The notes under the pieces: generated by a model
What the model was told of the DNA's origin: nothing
Databases searched by the model: none
The model's input: only the letters and a program-made list of their open reading frames with translations
Shown: positions 12,401-24,388 of the stretch, piece after piece
How the letters are laid out: each line of letters opens with the position of its first letter
Numbering within the stretch: position 1 is the first letter of the stretch
Program-made: the position numbers and the translations under genes
Assembly: GCA_947034885.2 (NCBI GenBank)
Contig: OX344756.2
Span: 14,256,098-14,320,097, forward strand
DNA length: 64,000 bases
Source of the DNA: Thuidium tamariscinum
Lineage: Eukaryota > Streptophyta > Bryopsida > Hypnales > Thuidiaceae
Direction of reading: 5' to 3'

Positions 12401-12732
12401 ATTTTAGTTTTAAGAAATATAACACATAATTTGGAATTTTTGTAGTTGGAGGTTTGAAATTGCACTTATAGCTTGAATCACAAATTACTAAAATTCCATA
12501 GAGAGGTCTATTTGCAAGACAAAACATTGCACTTGTAAATTGGTTGTATGCTTGTAGTCAAATTTAAGCATTTCCACATGTAAGGAGTGCTATTCTCTAA
12601 ACTTTATTGTGTACAAAGGTACCTAAAATGTTATTCTTCCAATTCATTAGATGGAAAAGCAAAATTTGATTGTTTTAAAAAAAACATTGAATTGATTCAC
12701 TTGTCCTTATTTTTTAATACCAATCATGTTAA
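9444..12732 (+). repeat. duplicated block, copy B
   Basis: Direct copy of 157-3823, starting TTTAATCATAGG and ending CAATCATGTTAA. It retains 11880-12262, which copy A has lost; copy C (57858 onward) also starts through this part, so copy B is closer to the ancestral form. Copy B then has its own 104-bp tandem duplication. No conserved coding frame. Confidence 0.8.
12071..12275 (+). repeat. 104-bp tandem duplication within block B
   Basis: Two near-identical units begin ATACAATAATAGGAGGCCC at 12071 and 12175 and run to GAAATTTGGTTGGCT. They differ at only a few bases, so the duplication is recent relative to the A/B split. Confidence 0.85.
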
Positions 12733-12801
12733 AAGCTAAACATTTGCTATCAGGTCTAAGTAATTTTTTAAAGTATGCACAATGCAACCAAAAATATCTA
12801 A

Positions 12802-13220
12802 CCCCTAAAGGATTGAGGCACATTTCATGTATATATATATATATGCCAAATTTCAGAGGTTAAAAAGTTTTTTTGCAAAAGTTGCCTGAAGCTATCTGAA
12901 TTGCCTAAAAAAATTCAAGGTGACATAACTTTTGATGTTAGCACTCAATAAAAGAAATAGATTTTCATGAAGGGGGGTGTATGTTTACAAATTGTATCCA
13001 AGTTTCAAGAACATCTAACTAAAAATGACTTTGTAGAAACCTACCCAAGAATTCTTACATACATCTTGGAGGTGCACTCTCTTTTTTATGTTACGGTGGA
13101 AGCATCTAAAACCATCCAAATAAAAAAATTTGCATTAGTTAGAGGCAATTTTTTCTTAAAATATTTTTTTTTAGTATAAATGAGTGAAAATCATGAATAT
13201 TAAAGAAAACATTTTTTTGA
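12802..13220. mobile_element. TTAA-type element, left end, right end not found
   Basis: The edge CTAA/CCCCTAAAGGATTGAGG resembles the left ends at 53755 and 43735. The interior GTTGCCTGAAGC is related to the reverse complement near 44540-44560. No right terminus could be placed. A (TA)n run of about 18 bp lies at 12826-12843. Confidence 0.35.
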
Positions 13221-14929
13221 TGTCGTATGTAAATTCTATGATTTTTCAAAGTATTGGCTCCCTCAACCACTAAAATTGTTCATTAGATGCCTCTAAATTT
13301 GAACCTTGCTAAAATCAGCAATGATCCAATCAAATTATGGTATGTGTCCTTTTAATACGTTTGCAAATTAAAGCCAAGCATTTGGCAAACACATTAACTA
13401 AAATCTAGGGACGATTTTGGATGAGTCTAGGGTCTAATGCAAAGGACTGGTGCAGTATTGGATGTTTCTCCCTTAGTGTGTAAACAAATGAAGGGTAAAT
13501 TTAATTGCCTTGGATCTAAATATTAGATAATTATTCAAAGTAAACTAGCATCCACATAATAGGCTATTAGATGTTATAAATAGTGAGGGATATAAAATAA
13601 TACTAAATTTTATCCAACTTTTTTCTAAAGTAGCCCCACCAAAATCCCCTCTAAAAACTTGAACTTGCGAGTAGTATACTTAGTACATTATAAATGTAAT
13701 AGAGGTAGAAGGTGGAATCCCGTGTGTTGTTCAAATTGACAATTGTTCAAACTGTGGATGAATTTATATTGATGGATGTTTGGTCTAATCTTGCTCACTT
13801 CAATGAGTTGGCAGTCAAACGTTAGGGTTACATGTTTCAAAAAACAAACAAATGTTAGGGTTACAGGTTGCAGTTGGCAGAGTTTTTTGCCTTTGTTTTG
13901 TAAAATCTTAGATTTGGGTTAGAGAATGGCGATAGAACACAAGGTCATATGGCTTAGAGTGCTTTCTTATGCTTCAAGTTTAGAAATGTGACAAAAACTT
14001 TGGCTAAAAACTGAGTGGAATATTTGTGCACTGGATTGTGTTGTCAAGCCTTTGGGTTTGTGGTTTGAGCCCATAGATGCTTGTATGTAGGGATTCGTGG
14101 TAGGATTTGGCATTTAGCATCTACATGACAACTAATATCAACAAAAAGGTCACACTATGGACGTTGGAATTCAAGGAGGTAGATCCAAAATATTTTGGAA
14201 AGCTTGATATTGGATGAGCTTCAACTTTGGAGGCATTTTGATTTTACTTCAAAGTTGTGATTGTTTCATTGCAATTGGTGTAATTTTGTGTTGTAACTAT
14301 GAATATAGTTTGCAAATATACCATTCAAGGTTATCTATGAAGTATATTGTAATGTCTATGCAAACATTCTAGTAAAATATCCCTCCTTACCCTTTCAACT
14401 ATTTGTATGATATATTCCACTATATTTTATTTATAATGAATATAGGATATAAAAAATTGGCACCCAAAAAAATTTCAACTAAAAGATAGAGTAAGTAGAA
14501 TAAGCAAAATTTAGAAATTTAGATAAAGTAAACCCTCTATAAATTTAAAAAAAATCACCTACATAGCCCCCAAATATTAGGGGCTCATTTGCACGTGATC
14601 AATGAATTTCTTGTATAGTATACCCTCTGAGGCATACATTGATCAAACACTTGTTCCTTTAAAGGCTACCACACTAATTAGGATGTAGTACATTCTTTTA
14701 CCTTCTATTATGCTAAAACATCTTTCCTTATAGAACTTTTATTCTAATTCCAAATATTCCTAGATATAGTATTTTACAATTTTACAATTTTTTGCAAATT
14801 TTTGAAAACAAGGAGACCTTTTTGCCTCTAGTGTTTTCTATAAAAGAAATTTCCTACAATAAGAAACCAACTAGAAAATAACTTCTACTATATAAAAGTC
14901 CATTTAAAAAAAATAAAATTTAACCCTTG
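13221..14929. other. AT-rich interval without recognised features
   Basis: About 1.7 kb with stops in every frame, no clear inverted termini and no match seen to other repeats in the window. GTTAGGGTTACA occurs twice near 13822 and 13853. Confidence 0.4.
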
Positions 14930-14933
14930 AAGG

Positions 14934-15841
14934 ACTTAGACCATTTTTCTATCAAAAAACCCTCAAACCTACCATTTTTGTTGTATTCATCCAAAAAAAA
15001 CAAAAAACAATATTTTGGGGGGGGGTACATAATTGTAGGATCTTGTATTTAACTTGTTTGAAATCATGTGGTAAGAATTTCATGAAACTTAATCGTACAG
15101 ATTGGAAGATATGAGTTCTCAAAGTCAAATTTCTTTTTTTTGAGCTACGATTTGTAATTTCACATGGTTTTGATTGCCATTTTTGGAAAAAATTTGCACT
15201 ATGAAACTTCAATTATAAAATTTTGTGTTTATAAATTGAATTGAGAATCTAAGTTAGAATTTCACAAAAAGATACCCATGATTTTTTTTAATTTAAAAAA
15301 TTATAAAATAGAAGTAGGTCTAGGATTGAAAGAATAACTAATTGGTTAATAGCTTTAGTATGGGATTGAAACACAATAATTCCAATGGTGAGATTATTCT
15401 AGCAAGTAAATGAAACTTGTTCCAACAATTTTTTTGAAAAATTATAAAAATTGCATTCAAAAATAAATTCTACAAGTTATTTTTTCAAGAAAATGTTGAA
15501 ATTGCTGGAAAACAATATAGTCCGTAGCTTTCTCATTACCAATCCAAATAGAATGAATCAAAGCTTTATATGAAAACAAAAATATATTGGTTCAAGAAAA
15601 AAAAATTTATTTACTTTTGTCTTTTTGCAAATTTTTTTCCTACCCACCAAATTTAGTTTTGGACTTTTTGTATATAACTTTTGCTCTTAGATACCAATTG
15701 ATATAAAAATTATATTCCCACAAAGCTAATTAGTTTTCCTATCTTATAAAAAAATCTCAAAAAATTTCACCAAAAATTGAGGTCATAGGAACTTGCCCAA
15801 AATCCATTTTGTCCCCTGAGGGGACAAAAGTCTTTAAGGGG
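14934..15841 (-). mobile_element. TTAA element, reversed and shortened P1-family member
   Basis: Left edge TTAA/CCCTTGAAGGACTTAG; right edge CTTTAAGGGG/TTTAA, whose reverse complement CCCCTTAAAGACTTTTG matches the left. Inside, GGATCTTGTATT and nearby text match the reverse complement of the 22439-23690 element. There is a G9 run at about 15019 and a perfect palindrome TTTTGTCCCC-TGA-GGGGACAAAA at 15807-15829. It is non-coding. Confidence 0.55.
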
Positions 15842-16204
15842 TTTAACAAGAAAAAAACAAAAATAAAATAGTTCTATAGAAAAGCCTCCCTCTCTCCATG
15901 TCTCCTTTTTTTGCTACCAAAGGTAGGATGTTCAAACTCTAATTGGCCAATAAAAACGAACATGAGTCAAAGGTACATTTTGTTGTCTTCATGTACCAAT
16001 TCTATACATTTTAAGAGGTGGTTACTTTGGATGACCATTGCTTTTCAACTTCAAAAATTTGTAACTAATTTTACAAAGGTCCAAAAAATATGAAATGACT
16101 TAGATTAAATGCCAATTACTTTTTTCTTCCTATAAAAATTTATTGAAAATTGTTTCAAGGAGCTTAGCTTCCCCCAAAAGGCAATCAACTCTTAAATGCT
16201 CACT
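15842..16204. repeat. fragment of the GGTACATTTTG dispersed family
   Basis: 15905-16180 contains ACCAAAGGTAGGA, GGTACATTTTG, CATGTACCAA and CAAAAAATATGAAATGAC in the same order as 34203-34519 and 4240-4405, but without clean termini. It is an older, eroded copy. Confidence 0.45.
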
Positions 16205-16208
16205 TTAA

Positions 16209-17890
16209 CCCCTAAACCCCACCATCACCAATTTTGGCATTTTTTTTTAGTAGAAAGTGATCTAGAGAGAGACTAAAAGCATTTTTCATCCATTTTTTTC
16301 TTGCTGACCTTTCATAGGGATATAAAGAATACCTAATTGATTTTGTAGTCTTGCTAGTGTTTGTCTTTACGTGAATGAGAAGTAAAGAAAACAAATGGCA
16401 AAATTTGCTATTTTAGTGTATTTTTCTCCTTGCTCTAAATCTAAAATTCTTCTTTGAAAATGACATTTTTTTAGATAAAGCCAAATTGACAAAATGAAGG
16501 TCATCTTCTCTAGTTTCTACTCTGCTTGAAATTCACAATATTGAATATTTATTGCACTTTGAACTTTGAATGTATTTTCAATGTCCATAGTATTTTGATC
16601 ATAGAAGGACATGGAAATTGAATTTTTACTATGGTATTTGTCAATGTAATGTACACACATGGTGAAATTTCCATTTAAAAAAAATAAGTTTCTATTTGAT
16701 GTGATGTTTTCTTCACTTTTCTTCAAAAATTCTCATAAAAATCAAATTTTCTCAAAGAAATCTAATTTTTTTGTGAAGTACAAAAGATATGTAATTTCAT
16801 CTCTGAAAAATAAAAATAAAAACTTTCAAGCATATATAGTTCCAAAATGGCAACAAATGAGTGATGGGCAATGAAGTTTCAAACCAATGGATGTAAGTCT
16901 ATCCTTTAACCCTTCATTGCCAAAGGGGACAAAAAGTGTCCTCACATTCATGCAATCGGATTCAAAGTGCTATAACTTTTGCATCCATTGTCTAAATTCA
17001 ATAAAACTTGTTGAAAAGTTGTGCATGCTAGTTTAGTTTGTATAGTAAAAATTTTAGATCAATCCAAGATGTAAAATCTTTGTGGGAGTCAATTGAAGTT
17101 CACATGTCCAATTTGAATTCACTAAACAACAGTTGATGGCTGCAACTTTGGGGGTTGTATCTCCTTCATCCAATGTTTGTTTTCATCAAAAATTATTGAC
17201 TTATGTTCTTCTAGAAGTCTAGTTTTTGTAGTCAATTTTTCATGCAATCCAAGTTGTTTCAAATGTTTGGAAGCAATTCAAAGTTCAAAATACAATGATT
17301 TTTGGACTATTGTGAACTTTGGAGGCTTGTTTCTTCTTCATATGGTGTTCATTTCTAATCATTTTTGTTGAAAAAGTTGCGCATCCTAGTCTACTTTTTG
17401 TGACTAAAATTTGATATGAGTCCAAGAAGTTATGGGTGACCGAGAAGCATTCTAGTAGAAAGAGGTTTGGCTACTAATGTGTTTTTTGCACCCTTTTGGG
17501 CTATTTTTTTGACATTTCAAAGTCATTTTGCAAACACAATGAGTCAATTGAATGAAGTTTTTTTTCACCAAAGTGTTTTTATGTTCATTTTGAAAAGCTT
17601 TCAAGTTTAAAATTTTTTACATTTGAATAGGTTTAGAAATCAAATTTGACCTCCAAATGTGTTTTTAGGAAAATTTCAGCATCTTTTTTCAAAACTAAAA
17701 CATTATAATCTTTCAATCTATATAGTCAAATGACTCCAAATTTGATCTACATCATTTACAACATACACACTACAAGATTGTACGGTTAAGACCTTCATAG
17801 CTTAATGTCATATAGACTTATAAAGCTTGAAAAGTGAGCAGCTTTTAGGCACAATTAGACTTTCGGAGATGAGGGGTAAAGGGTTAAGGG
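16209..17890. mobile_element. older TTAA element interrupted by a second one
   Basis: The left edge is TTAA/CCCCTAAACCCC (16209). The interior from about 16240 to 16909 matches 42790-43430. In the 43-kb relative the sequence GTCTATCC runs into TTTAAGGG/TTAA. Here the same sequence reaches TTTAA, is interrupted by 16910-17883, and resumes as TTAAGGG at 17884-17890. The right terminus is therefore split by a nested insertion. Confidence 0.65.
16910..17883. mobile_element. TTAA element nested in the terminus of another
   Basis: Edges are TTAA/CCCTTCATTGCC and GGTAAAGGG/TTAA, giving a 974-bp insert with a TTAA duplication at 16906-16909 and 17884-17887. The undisturbed site can be read at 43425-43433. 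The interior holds three diverged repeats of about 180 bp (16970-17430), each with TTCATCCAATG-like, CTAGTTTNGTTTGT-like and CAATCCAAG-like blocks. No transposase frame. Confidence 0.7.
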
Positions 17891-18449
17891 CCTCTTAGCT
17901 TACCTTTTTGTAGCTCACTGATTTCTTCCCTTGCAAATTATAAAAAATTAAATTTTTTTTCTTAAAAATTTGAAAGGAAACAACAAAAACCATCATTTAG
18001 GCAAATTGTCAAATTTAGCGGAAGAAATGCATGAATATGATTGAAATGTGTTTTGGGATCCAAAAGATGGATGGATGTAGAAATATAATGCTTTACCAAA
18101 TTTTAAGTGATTGCCATCTTGGCACTTTCTCAATAACTTTAAACAAAGATTGTTGGACATTGGTAGGATACATGAGGTGAGAAGAGAAGACGTGTATAGG
18201 ATTTGGAATCTTCCAAGAAGGTGACGGAAGAATGTACACTACATAGTGAAAATAGGTTGCCCCTCACTAATTTCTTGACATTTTACAATGCATAAATTTT
18301 TTGTGTTACTATACAAAAATGCACTACTTTTGAATTACTTATCAGTATAGTTAGAACTCATGAATCTCCATGTTTACAAATAAAAATATTGTAGAAATGT
18401 ATATTGATTTTGATGACTTGTAGAACAACTTTCTTGCAATAAGGCAATC
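17891..18449. other. AT-rich interval without recognised features
   Basis: No termini, repeats or frames that can be supported. It is the target of the PIF-like element that begins at 18453. Confidence 0.4.
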
Positions 18450-18452
18450 TAA

Positions 18453-19455
18453 GAGCATCCCCAACGCAGCTCAAAATATGACTCAAACTGGATATTTCGC
18501 CTGGTCAGCCAACTGTCTGTACCCCACTGGACTCAAAATAAAACTCAAAATATGGCTGGGCCCGACCTAATTTACTGAGCGGACGGGAAAATTGTGAGTT
18601 CAAGCCAGGGCCTGTAAGGGAGTTTGACTATACTTTTGGCCCCGATGTCAAGGTACAGACCCCAACTGACCATCCAATTTCAATTTTTTTTAAATGAAAT
18701 GCTTACAAGCAGTTTCATGTACAAAAAATGAGACATTTCTTATCCCAAAAAAGATGAAAAATGAATTCCATCTTGGCTTGAGTTTTTCACAAAAAATAGA
18801 GCTCACTATATCCTCTTGAGGTGGAGAGAGAAGTCCCACATGGGTTGGGATACCTCCCTACACCTCAAGAGGATGTAGTGAGACCCACTTCCCATAGAAA
18901 TTCATGCCTTCCTACTTCCACTTCATGTGGTTGTAGGAAGAAGTGATTTTTCAATGGAACAAGGCTCCTTATATCCCCATGGGGTGGAGGGAGGTGCTCC
19001 AACCCATGTGGGATATAAGGATTTGAACTAGTTTGAACTAGGAATTCAAATTTTTAATTTTTAAAATTTAAATTAATAATTTTTAAAATTAAAAATTTGA
19101 ACTCCTAGTTCAAATTAATTCAAATCCTTATATCCCACACGGGTTGGAGCACCTCCCTCCACCCCATGGGGATATAAGGAGTCTTGTTCTAATGCATTTT
19201 CAAATTACTTAGAGATCTCCTCAAGTAAGGAGAGTGAGATCTCAAAGAATTCCAATAAAACCCAATGTTCTTTGGCTTCAAATTTAAAGCAAAAAAATTG
19301 GAAAACTTGATTTTTAAAAAAAAATCTCTTTTAGAGGGTTGCTTGCACTATTCAACAGTGGGGCAAATGAGTAACACCCAACCCGGCCAGAGTTGGAGAG
19401 CCCTCCAAAGGACCCGATTATGAGTCAAATTCTGAACCATGCGGTGGGGATGCTC
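18453..19455. mobile_element. PIF/Harbinger-like non-autonomous element, 1003 bp
   Basis: Terminal inverted repeats are GAGCATCCCCAACGC and GCGGTGGGGATGCTC (14 of 15 positions pair), flanked by a TAA duplication at 18450-18452 and 19456-19458. GAGCATCYCCAAC ends with a TWA duplication are typical of plant PIF/Harbinger and Tourist-like MITEs. The interior is non-coding and holds nested hairpins at 18802-18882 and 18958-19191. Confidence 0.85.
18958..19191. repeat. long hairpin inside the PIF-like element
   Basis: Arms of about 105 bp, 18958-19066 and 19085-19191, pair with only a few mismatches. Shared blocks include TCCTTATATCCCCATGGGG, GGAGGGAGGTGCTCCAACCC and GGGATATAAGGATTTGAA. A transcript would fold into an almost perfect duplex. 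Confidence 0.85.
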
Positions 19456-19664
19456 TAAGTGTAAAGGCAACCTAATTTCACTATTTGGCGTACCTTCATT
19501 GACAGAACTGAAAATCCAAGGGTCTGTCTGGGATCGGGTGGGTATTGTAGTGTCTCCCAGTCAGGCACTCGGGCCACTTGCGGCTGCTGGATCTTGTCCT
19601 TCCATTTTTGCCATGGAATTCCGTTTCATTTCATTGTATTAAAAACTAATTTAAAGCTAATTTG

Positions 19665-22434
19665 AAACTAATTTAAAACTAATTTAAAGCTAAAATCTTG
19701 CAAACTACTGAAGCAAATGTCTCTAAAATGTAATCTTACTCTTTCTAAGATCTCCAAGTAATTGGCACTACTTCATGAGTAAAGGCACAATTTTTAAAAC
19801 AATGCTTGATAACTAGTTGCTGACTTTTTAGTGCTAATGTGGCATTGTCCCAGTGGCAACTTGTCACCTTTGCCATTATAAGTTGCAACTCATAACTTTC
19901 TTTTCATTCAACTTGCTTCCTACATCCTTGGATCATGAAGATCACAGATGGGCGAATTTCATTAAAATGGCGGAATTTCATTACTTTGACACTTTTTATA
20001 GTTTAGACCACACAGTTTTAAATCTAAATTAGTCATGGAATTTTGAAATTTCTATGTGTTGACCGTAGATGTTTGAAATCTATATTTGTCCAAGATATTT
20101 TAGACCATATAAATTAGAATCTAAATTAGTCATAGATTTTTAAAATCTATATGTATCTTAGATGTCGGAAAAAAAAAATCTAGACCAATCTGTGATGTCA
20201 GTTTTCAATTTTGACTGCACAGTTTGAAAAACGGCACATGGAATATCACCATTCTAACAAAATTTGCCTTAAAGGTTGTGATTGAAATTTTTTCCACCAG
20301 TTACATATTAGATAACCTATTTGTTGCTAGCGCAACTCATTGGTTTTATAATATTTAGACAATTACTTCAATGAAATTAATCTTAAGATACATAAGTTTA
20401 AGTTCGTGTATTTTTTAAGTTTGGCAAAAATGAAAGCAACTTCCATTGCAAAAAAACATGATTCAAGAAATTCTCATCACTAACTTAAGGATCCTTGGAG
20501 GATCTGAAGACACAACTAGATTCCACAGCAAAGCAATATCCTGAGTTAATGAGAACAATCTGAGTCCCAAGTTCCCACTGTACAAATATATGTGCTCCAT
20601 ATGGCCAGCCGCCACATACCTTTAAATATATGCTCTGGTCAGCATGAAATTTGAAAACAATGTCCACACAATTATTCTTGACAAAGCATTATCCATGCTT
20701 TTTAGTCCAAACACGCACACCTTCGGACTGCTAACACACTCTACAATACTGTAAAAACATCAAACCAATCCAATAGAGGCTACAATACAAAGTCTATCTG
20801 ATATAAACTAGTGGCTCTAAGTTAGCCCAACACACCCATGGCGCTACTAACTTGCAACTACCCCAAATGACTCTTCTTCTTATGCAATTGGCTTTTCCAT
20901 GCAGCTTCATCAGCAAAGCCAGGAAACCAAGCACCCATGCGAAGAAGAAGACAGTGATTGAGGACATGGAAACACAGAAACACTACATATCCAACCCAAC
21001 TATAATTTTTCTCAAGAGCAGAATTTTTTATTTCAAAACCCAAGTGAAAAGCTTTACTTCACTGCAAAGAAGTTCAAGGCCAGGTTTCACCTTCAATCTT
21101 GGGAAGGATTTGGGAGCTGCCGTTGTTTTTTGTCGGCAGGGGCCCAGCAGAACAGCATCCACATCGAAACGTGCAGGAACAAGCCCCTGCGGGAAAAGGG
21201 CCACTGCCACGGGAGCAACGAGCACCGGAGCTGCCGCCTGGCCTGCCGCGCGGACGCGTGCGTCACCTATCTGCGGCGGTAGTACTGCTCTGTTCACGAG
21301 CTGCAGCGCTCCGTCGGCAACTGCCGCTCCGTGCCCCTGCGACACTTGTCCATTCACGCCTGCTGCTCCTGCGTTCGGCTGCTCCATTGCAAAGACCGAC
21401 TCCCGGACGGACTGACTTTGCGCAATTTGGTGATCTGCTCGATGTTTCCTCCTACGAAGACAACGAAACCAACATCAATCAAACGGAAGCGCAAGAATTG
21501 ACACACTTAAAGGAAAAATCTACCAACTTTCAAACAGATCGAGCTAGTCTTCTAATGCAATCAAAGTGCAGCCATGCATTCCAACGCAAATTAGCAATCG
21601 GAACTCAAATTTATATTCTTGTACGTGTAGTGCGAGTAGCAGACGACTAGGTGAGAAATGATCTAACTATTCCCACTCATCCACTGAGTGACCCAGAAAA
21701 TTACGCCAGCTTGCATAGTGCGTGTGCAGAGTGGACAAGAAGAAGGTTCACACTTTCGGAAAATTGGGGCAGATTTTGGCGATATTGAGTTTCGGGGACC
21801 GGAAAGGAACTAGTGCAGATATAGAACTTCGTAGACCGTGCCTCCCGCATGAACAAATTTCATTACCTGGAGGCCCTGCGGTTGTTACTGCTATCATATC
21901 TCTGCTACCACCTGACTGTGGTCGGAAATTTCCAACGCAAATTGGCTATCGTAGCTCCAATTCGCAGCTTAAATTCAAATCCTAGTGAAGCCCGCGTCAT
22001 GGGCTTTGATCATGAGCGAGACGCCTGATCAAATTAAATGCTCCTACTCATTCACAGACAAGTAAAATTCGTTCGTGGAGAACCAATTGAATGACGAGCT
22101 GGAATTGGACCGCAACCAGAGAGAGAGAGAAAAAATAAAACGAAGAGATGATCGATACGGCGAAGCTGGGTGCATTGGATTGTCACTCCAGAGAACATGC
22201 GTGAAAGGAAGCTAGCGAGGTGATCATCAGAGGAGAACAGAGTAAGCGGGTAGTGCAATCGTGAGAGACCTGGAACTGAGAAAAGCAGGTTGCTGATTCC
22301 GCTGACAATGAATGGTTCGGGACTGATGAGTGGCGATTTGTAGTCAGTTTCTGGAAACAGGCCCGTATGCTCCATGGCTCCGTATGCACAGCCTGCTCAC
22401 ACGCTTCCCGTTCCAGCTAGTCGCTCATGCATCA
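19665..22434 (-). repeat. GC-rich gene-like module, copy 2
   Basis: Collinear with copy 1: the 3' zone (AAATCTTGCAAACTA at about 19690; CTGAGTCCCAAGTT at about 20560; CTACAATACTGTAAAAACAT at about 20745), then the conserved frame (21387-21074, frameshifted), then the CpG-rich 5' zone. As in copy 1, the 5' segment is present twice (about 21560-21850 and 21930-22090). Copy 2 also has its own tandem duplication of about 100 bp near 20000-20165 (TTTAGACCAYA and AATCTAAATTAGTCAT). It ends at a P1 element inserted at 22439. Confidence 0.65.
21074..21387 (-). pseudogene. frameshifted relative of the module reading frame, copy 2
   Basis: It starts MEQPNAGAAG at the position of the copy 1 and copy 3 ATG and keeps ARVRAAGQ and ARFDVD. 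One base is missing after VLLGP relative to copy 1 (GGGCCC against GGGGCCG), which shifts the tail. The original frame is still readable after the shift (SQILPKIEGE) and ends at the homologous TGA. A second one-base shift precedes the ATG. I read it as a disabled copy. Confidence 0.5.
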
Positions 22435-22438
22435 TTAA

Positions 22439-23690
22439 CCTCTAGAGCCCTTAAAACTGCATTTTTGGCACAGTGATTTCAGGCAGCTTATTATGAATGG
22501 AGTTTTTATTTATTTTATTTACAATTTTCATACAACATTTTTTCAAGGAGTACTTTTAAGGCCCAACAATTTTCATAACTTTTGAGTTTTAACTTCATGG
22601 TTAAAAAGTTATGGCATGATATATAGTTTTCATTGCTTGGCGGCAGGGTTTTTTTTTTAGGCATTTAAATGCCCAATTTCCTCAAAAGCAAATTGGGCAG
22701 TTTCAAGCCTATAGAAAAAAATGAGGGTAAATGTGACAAAAAATGCCAAACAGAAATAATAACTCTCTGTACCATTGCCAACATGCTTCTGAAACCTCAT
22801 TTCATCTATAATGCAAAGCCAAAATTCCATACTAAAATTCCATATTCAAAATTATATACTTAAAATGACCTCCTTCAATTCAAGACCCCTAAATTTAGGA
22901 GCCAGTCAACTTAATACCTTCTTGAAAGGAATGCCACATTACCATTTGCCCGAAAACCAAAAAAAAAACCTACTTGGCGGGTAGCCCAGGTGGCTAAAAA
23001 AACTTCTTTAAAAATCACTTTTCCAAAAAAAAAATTTTGAAGTTGGTTTATTAAATCTATATGGAAAGATTACTTTATGAGATGAAATTTATGAGGAATT
23101 TTAATTTGGGGTAGTTTGCAGGTAGTTATAAACTATCTCTATTCTACAAAAAGTTTGATATCCTTTATTTGATTTAGTTTTTATTATTTTTGAAAACAAT
23201 GAAAATATTGGATGAAGATTGTTTATTACAATACTACAACCATTGGGATTGGCAACTTTCATTTCCATAAATAAATTTTATACAATTTAGTATTTTGTAA
23301 CTTCCTATTTTTTTTTCCTGTATGTTGTACAATTCCAAATGATTTGAAATTTTTTGAGTATGACTGTAGCCAACTTGCATTGAAGAATGAATTCAAAGAG
23401 TAACCACCATTTTGAACATGTTTTCATACAAATGTGACCTTGAGAAGTTGAACTACCCTAGTTTCTGCACGGATTAAAAAATGATTTTCGGCAATTCAAA
23501 TGCTAATAGCTTGCAATTTACATGATGAAGAATTTTGAAATTTTTTCAACATATTTTCAAACCACCTTACTACAAAGATCCTATGGTCATATGTGTCAAA
23601 AAATGTCTTTTTTCTAAAAATTTGCATGGGCATTAGAAATTGCAGTCTCGAAACTTTTTTGGTGAAAACATAGCCAAAAATCTTTAGGGG
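22439..23690 (+). mobile_element. TTAA element, P1 family, 1252 bp
   Basis: Edges are TTAA/CCTCTAGAGCCC and TCTTTAGGGG/TTAA, with TTAA at 22435-22438 and 23691-23694. Recognisable internal blocks are CCCAACAATTTTCATAACTT, GGCATGATAT and AACTTGCATTGAAGAATGAA. These recur at 30946-32116, 43735-45006 and 53755-56140, and inverted at 14934-15841 and 53205-53750. No coding frame; it is therefore non-autonomous. It interrupts or abuts module copy 2. Confidence 0.75.
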
Positions 23691-23694
23691 TTAA

Positions 23695-24060
23695 CTTGTG
23701 ACAAAGATGATAAGCTTTGTAATTGCTCACAGATGTTGGTAATGAAAATGTTAAGAAGCAGTAGCTCCACAAGTCCACAGCGCAGCACTTTGAAGAGCAC
23801 TTTCGCACCCATTATGTTGGTTGGACAATGGGGGGGGAGGGGTCATCACGCGTGATGTTAAATTGGTCCCACAAAGTCCCTTAGTTTACTACATGGGTAA
23901 ATGCTGAATTTTTTTTTTTTTTCATAATTTATTTTTTTCAAATTTTGAGTTCATATTTGGCATCAAAGACCTCAAATTAGTTAGAAAGGAGTTGAATGCA
24001 ACCAAAAAAATCCCTAGTAAAATGAGTTTTGCCCCGCTAGAGCCACGTTTTACCCCTGTG
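23695..24060 (-). repeat. 220-bp P3 repeat, degraded copy
   Basis: CAAATTTTGAGTTCATATTTGGCATC and the following text (23935-23990) match the P3 repeats at 49230-49290 and 62755-62810. The flanks are eroded. A run of 13-14 T lies near 23910. Confidence 0.4.
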
Positions 24061-24273
24061 GGGTCACTTCATGGGATTGACCCGACCAGGTGTTACCCAA
24101 GTCCGTCAGTCAGTGGATCCGCGGATTTATAAGTTAAGCTTACAGAAAGGTCGGATGAAGCCTTAAGTTACATCTTTGACTGCTTGTGATAGGCCCTGGC
24201 GGCCACTTGGCAGTTACGGAGTATTAACGAGGGAATTGGGGATCGACCAAGCCCTTTAAAAGATGCGCTCGTC

Positions 24274-24372
24274 TCTCATCATCTCTGACCCTGCCCAGGC
24301 CGCTTGCGGTTGGGTTTTGTTTACTATTTTCTTGCAGTAAAGGTCTCCTTTATTTGTGTCAAAAAAAGAAAG
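24274..24372 (+). mobile_element. 99-bp poly(A) retroinsertion with 16-bp target duplication
   Basis: The 16-bp sequence AAAAGATGCGCTCGTC occurs at 24258-24273 and 24373-24388 and brackets a 99-bp insert ending TGTCAAAAAAAGAAAG. A long perfect target duplication with an A-rich 3' tail is the signature of LINE-type reverse transcription. The insert is short and may be a 5'-truncated LINE tail or SINE; no A or B box is seen. Its last bases resemble the tail of the insertion at 32807-33249. Confidence 0.75.
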
Positions 24373-24388
24373 AAAAGATGCGCTCGTC

